NCBI GenBank assembly: GCA_021774995.1
Contig: JAJFIM010000487.1
Span: 1-6,377, forward strand
DNA: 6,377 bases
Reading direction: 5' to 3'
DNA from: Alphaproteobacteria bacterium
GTDB lineage: Bacteria; Pseudomonadota; Alphaproteobacteria; SMXP01
Below the pieces are notes generated by a model that made no database searches, was not told the origin of the DNA, and saw only the letters and a program-made list of their open reading frames with translations. Positions 6,365 through 6,377 of this stretch are shown here, one piece after another. The position numbers and the translations under genes were made by a program. The first letter of the stretch is position 1. Every line of letters starts with the position of its first letter.

Positions 6365-6377
6365 GCTCTATTGCCGG

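Overview
The window looks like an ordinary housekeeping segment of a proteobacterial chromosome, most likely from an alphaproteobacterium. The protein families, the moderately GC-rich coding sequence and a gene order of ETF-QO, TPR protein and ispE all fit that group. The gene-order argument rests on general knowledge and was not checked by a search. I found no phage, transposase, CRISPR, toxin or defence genes, no RNA genes, and nothing I would call an undescribed system.

Layout, left to right. Bases 2-718 (+) hold the C-terminal part of a long-chain polyprenyl diphosphate synthase whose 5' end lies outside the window. Its stop codon overlaps, tail to tail, the stop of a minus-strand run covering the rest of the window. 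In transcription order (right to left) that run is: electron transfer flavoprotein-ubiquinone oxidoreductase (6297-4624); a probable lipoprotein built of TPR repeats (4612-2843); 4-diphosphocytidyl-2-C-methyl-D-erythritol kinase IspE (2700-1819); and a polytopic WecA/WbpL-like polyprenyl-phosphate sugar-1-phosphate transferase (1806-715). Gaps within the run are 11, 142 and 12 bases, so ETF-QO with TPR, and ispE with the transferase, look like two tightly coupled pairs.

The only sizeable internal gap (2701-2842) contains a REP-like element: two inverted copies of a GGATTCCCGC...GCGGGAATGA palindrome flanking a small G/C hairpin followed by a T-rich run on the minus strand. It may stabilise or attenuate the transcript between the two pairs. 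A strong Shine-Dalgarno sequence and a plausible sigma70-type promoter precede ETF-QO near the right edge.

Functionally, three of the five genes concern isoprenoids. IspE is a step of the MEP pathway to IPP/DMAPP, the polyprenyl synthase makes long prenyl chains such as the ubiquinone tail, and the transferase loads a sugar phosphate onto a polyprenyl-phosphate carrier. ETF-QO uses ubiquinone as electron acceptor. The TPR protein has no assignable specific function.
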